Positions 21,262 to 23,909 of a stretch of DNA of 23,909 nt are shown piece by piece. Below the pieces are notes generated by a model. That model saw nothing but the letters and a program-made list of their open reading frames with translations. It searched no databases and had not been told where the DNA came from. A program made the position numbers and the translations under genes. This DNA comes from Lingula anatina. Its lineage: Eukaryota > Brachiopoda > Lingulata > Lingulida > Lingulidae. Positions within the stretch are counted from its first letter, which is position 1; every line of letters starts with the position of its first letter. The stretch covers positions 227,245-251,153 of the forward strand of contig NW_019775690.1 of NCBI RefSeq assembly GCF_001039355.2, in the 5' to 3' direction.

Positions 21262-21521
21262 CAGGGGCGGATCCAGGATTATTTAAAGGGAGGGGGGGTC
21301 CGCAGATGCGAAGCCGATCCTCTCCATCCCCTTGACGTGAGGTTCAGGACCCGCTGAAGGGCCCCGAAAATGTTTGGTATTTTAAAGGGCGAACGGTACC
21401 ATTTGTTACGGTTTAGAAATACTAATTTCAAGAGGGGACCATTGGTGTGATTTATTTCAGAAATCGAAGGAGGGGGGGGGGGGGTCAGGACCCCCTGACC
21501 CCCTCCCTAAATCCGTCACTG
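21262..21521. mobile_element. TIR element, family B copy 2, opposite orientation (260 bp)
   Basis: The left end CAGGGGCGGATCCAGGATTA is the inverse of the right end of the copy at 20237-20440. The right end TAAATCCGTCACTG is the inverse of that copy's left end. The middle also matches in inverse: TTGGTATTTT, GGGCGAACGGT and CGGTTTAG all recur. It is longer because of extra G-rich and GACC-rich sequence near both ends. No coding capacity. Confidence 0.75.
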
Positions 21522-21722
21522 CGATACATTGCAATCAATTTAGCTATTTCCTCCACGCCATTAACGAAGAGGTTTGCGTCCCAGCAGTTCAGTGTACCCT
21601 TTGTTTCAGAAGTAAATGGAAACTCATCTCTCTCTACTGTCAGCACATGCCGTATGCTGTTTCCAATATCAGAAACAGCATGTCTGTACCTTCTCCAGTT
21701 TCAGATACTGGAAACGGGGGTG

Positions 21723-21876
21723 CAGGCCCGGACCCTAGGAGGGGAACCGTAATTGAAAAGGTCCGCTCTGGGTACAATTTGATCTAGACTCACGAAGATT
21801 TCATGGTAAAACATCTATCTTTTGTCAGAAAAAGCCCCCCACAATCCCCCTTTTGAAATTGCTTGCTACAGGCCTG
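21723..21876. mobile_element. Short TIR element, family A copy 2 (about 154 bp)
   Basis: Same orientation as the copy at 19748-19913. Shared text includes CAGGCCCG at the left end, AAAAGGTCC, GATCTAG/TATCTAG, TTTCAT.GTAAA, CAGAAAAAG and TTTTGAAATTGCT near the right end. The left terminal G-rich hairpin is reduced. Confidence 0.6.
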
Positions 21877-21886
21877 GGGTGTATAT

Positions 21887-22356
21887 GGGTGCATTCAATG
21901 AATCCATCGCACTACCTACCGCACACTAAGGCTCTATTCCCATAGATTTTAGATCGATCTATCCCCGCGGGGAGTCTCACTAGATTACTTTCAGATAATC
22001 CGACTTAAATGTCCGTCCCGCCTACTATAAGCTGTAAGGGGGTAATTAACTTTTGTGTCCGCCCGGCTGACAGCTATTTAGCGTGAACCCCCAGGGAGTT
22101 AGGTCGATCTAAAGTAGATCGATCTAATCTCTGGAAATGGAGTCTAACTCCACAAGGACTCTGGGTGACTGCAATCAGATTAACAGATTAATACACCTCC
22201 TGGCGTTAAGTAGAATGCAGAAAAGCTGGAGATTCTACGAGTATGTGGAAACAAAAGGAGGCGTGTTAATCTGTTAATCTGATTGCATTCGGCTAGAGTC
22301 CCCGTGGAGTTCGTGGGCATTAGCAATAGTACAATAGATCTATTGTGAACGCACCC
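21887..22356. mobile_element. Composite foldback element, copy 2 (470 bp)
   Basis: The outer ends GGGTGCATTCA and TGAACGCACCC are near-perfect inverted repeats, flanked by TGTATAT (21880-21886) and TGTATGT (22357-22363), a possible 7-bp target duplication with one mismatch. Inside are two hairpins. In the first, 21929-21960 pairs with 22116-22145 around AGATCGATCT. In the second, 22146-22201 pairs with 22256-22311 at 48 of 56 positions, including a 22-bp perfect block. No coding capacity. It is related to the element at 17790-17995. Confidence 0.65.
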
Positions 22357-22363
22357 TGTATGT

Positions 22364-23760
22364 CCTATGATATTGAAAACGGCAGAGAAATTGTGACAGT
22401 AGAGAGGTGAATTCCCGGTATCCCCAGAAACACGGGTGGAAATTAACCCATGGCAATGTATACATTCACATTATTCTGAAGCAATTTGGAGGATAAGTTC
22501 CTAAATCCCCAAATTATCCCCACTTTTCATCTTTTTAATTACCAACTTTTTTGCGAATAAATTTATGTGCATAGACGCTAACTGTGGTTTTCTGCCTTTT
22601 TTCTTAAAAAAATGAGTGCCATGGGTTTTCAAAAATCTATTGCGTATCGTGTATTCCATGCATCTTGATATTACTCGTCCGTGCACAAATTATTTTCATT
22701 TGCAATTAAATGGGCATATCTCGCGTAGCGCAGTTGATAGGGGAGCCAAATTGGTCGATGAACTTTCAGGAATCAAGCTGTTTAAATATTTATTCCCCAT
22801 GTGAGATTAGGTCACTTTCACACTGAGCTCATAAGGACTGAATCTCATTCGATCCACGTTGCTTTTGTAGTCTTTGGTCCTGTTTTACAAAAGTGCCGCT
22901 GCGTGGTCTTGATTAAAAATTTTAAAAAAATCCCTCTTGGATAATTAAATAAGGATGCTGGAGGATGCTGGATGTAATCAAGTGTGACAACTTTTGAAAA
23001 GAAGGTCTAATATGTACATTTAAAACACACAATAAACGTTGAACTTTATGTAGCAAAAAAACTTATTTTCTGGAAATTTCAGCTCTTTTTCTACATCCTC
23101 AAAGGTTAAACCGTATCAAAATCCTTTCATAGAACTACGATCCATATACACATTTTGGAGTTCCAAGAATGAGGTTTCGGTCACCTTAGGGAAGGACTTG
23201 TGATATTTTTTTGTTCATTTCAGTATAAACTGGACATTTGGATCTTGAAAACTGTTTAACGTGACATATTTTTCAGCAGTTTTTTTATAAGTTATACCTA
23301 AGCTATTAGGGGGCAATTGCTGAAGTCTCTAGGATTTATTCTTTTGCTATATCATAGTCTAGCCTACGCAAGCCTTCGCCTTTTTTAGCTTAATGTGATA
23401 GAAAAGAAATCTGTTGATATACTGGACAGTAATCAACTAGATGTCGAAAAGATACGGAAACATGATTATCTAAATGTCTGCCCGTGGCAATCGATCTGTT
23501 CGTTGCCTCCAAGGGCGAGAATGACACAAAAACTAAGAAAATAGACATAGGGAAGCAGAAAAAGGTGAGCAAAAACACGAACACACAGGTGGGAAAACAT
23601 TCCATTTAACAGTCAGAGATATCGAAGAACTTATCCTAAATATGCACGAGCCTTTGAGGTTTCTTTGCTGTTTTTGTATCACCGTTAAAATAAGTACCGG
23701 GGTAGGCTAGGTCAATGGGCATTTCTCAACCTGCACGGAATCCTATCCAGGACATGAATC
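22364..23760. other. Non-coding stretch at the right end
   Basis: No gene is recognised. Small features are a tandem GGATGCTGGA near 22953-22973 and scattered A and T runs. Confidence 0.45.
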
Positions 23761-23764
23761 TCTC

Positions 23765-23766
23765 TT

Positions 23767-23817
<51 letters not shown>

Positions 23818-23818
23818 T
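23765..23818. repeat. (TTTA)n microsatellite
   Basis: About 13 uninterrupted TTTA units. Confidence 0.96.
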
Positions 23819-23888
23819 AACTCTGCTCATTTATCCTGATGCTTATTAATTTTTGTTACTGCACCTATTGCTTATACCGACCCCGTGG

Positions 23889-23909
23889 GTGTGTGTGTGT
23901 GTGTGTGTG
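23889..23909. repeat. (GT)n microsatellite cut by the window edge
   Basis: About ten GT units run to the last base. The true length is unknown. Confidence 0.9.

Noticed and set aside
22725-22860. tRNA-like or SINE-like internal promoter (TAGCGCAGTTGATAGG with a later TTCGATCC)
   Set aside because: The A-box-like and B-box-like words are about 120 bp apart, too far for a tRNA, and no cloverleaf or SINE tail is visible.
1-23909. CRISPR array, bacterial operons, riboswitches or viral genes
   Set aside because: None seen. The window is intron-bearing animal DNA and its repeats are microsatellites and transposon remnants.

Overview
The window is AT-rich, intron-bearing animal DNA, full of microsatellites and short inverted-repeat transposon remnants. 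It looks like a marine invertebrate bilaterian (deuterostome or lophotrochozoan). I cannot place the species from the sequence alone. Nothing in it looks bacterial or viral.

One real gene is clearly visible, on the minus strand from 13871 down to 2388. It encodes a NETO-family protein (neuropilin and tolloid-like; a glutamate-receptor auxiliary subunit in the animals where it has been studied). I assembled eight coding exons: 13871-13802, 12202-12032, 7218-6961, 6556-6527, 5856-5711, 5351-5126, 4177-4061 and 3526-2388. Every junction has a GT donor and an AG acceptor, the reading frame holds throughout, and the total is 2157 nt (718 residues plus stop). The order is signal peptide, CUB1, short linker, CUB2, LDLa, one transmembrane helix and a long cytoplasmic tail. 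The linker carries a 30-nt microexon that could be skipped without changing frame.

The 3' flank (1-2387) holds the presumed 3' UTR, a degenerate 46-bp minisatellite and a 158-bp foldback. The introns hold most of the simple repeats. One (AAT)n array stops about 13 nt before the exon 2 acceptor. Intron 2 (4.8 kb) includes a more complex stretch with several transcription-factor-like words.

Upstream of the gene (13872-23909) I recognise no intact gene. From about 15.0 to 17.6 kb there are protein-like minus-strand reading frames broken by stops and frame changes, probably a decayed gene or transposon of unknown family. From 17.8 to 22.4 kb there is a cluster of non-autonomous DNA-transposon-like elements: two copies of one terminal-inverted-repeat family in opposite orientation, two copies of a second family, and two related foldback elements. 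Microsatellites close the window.
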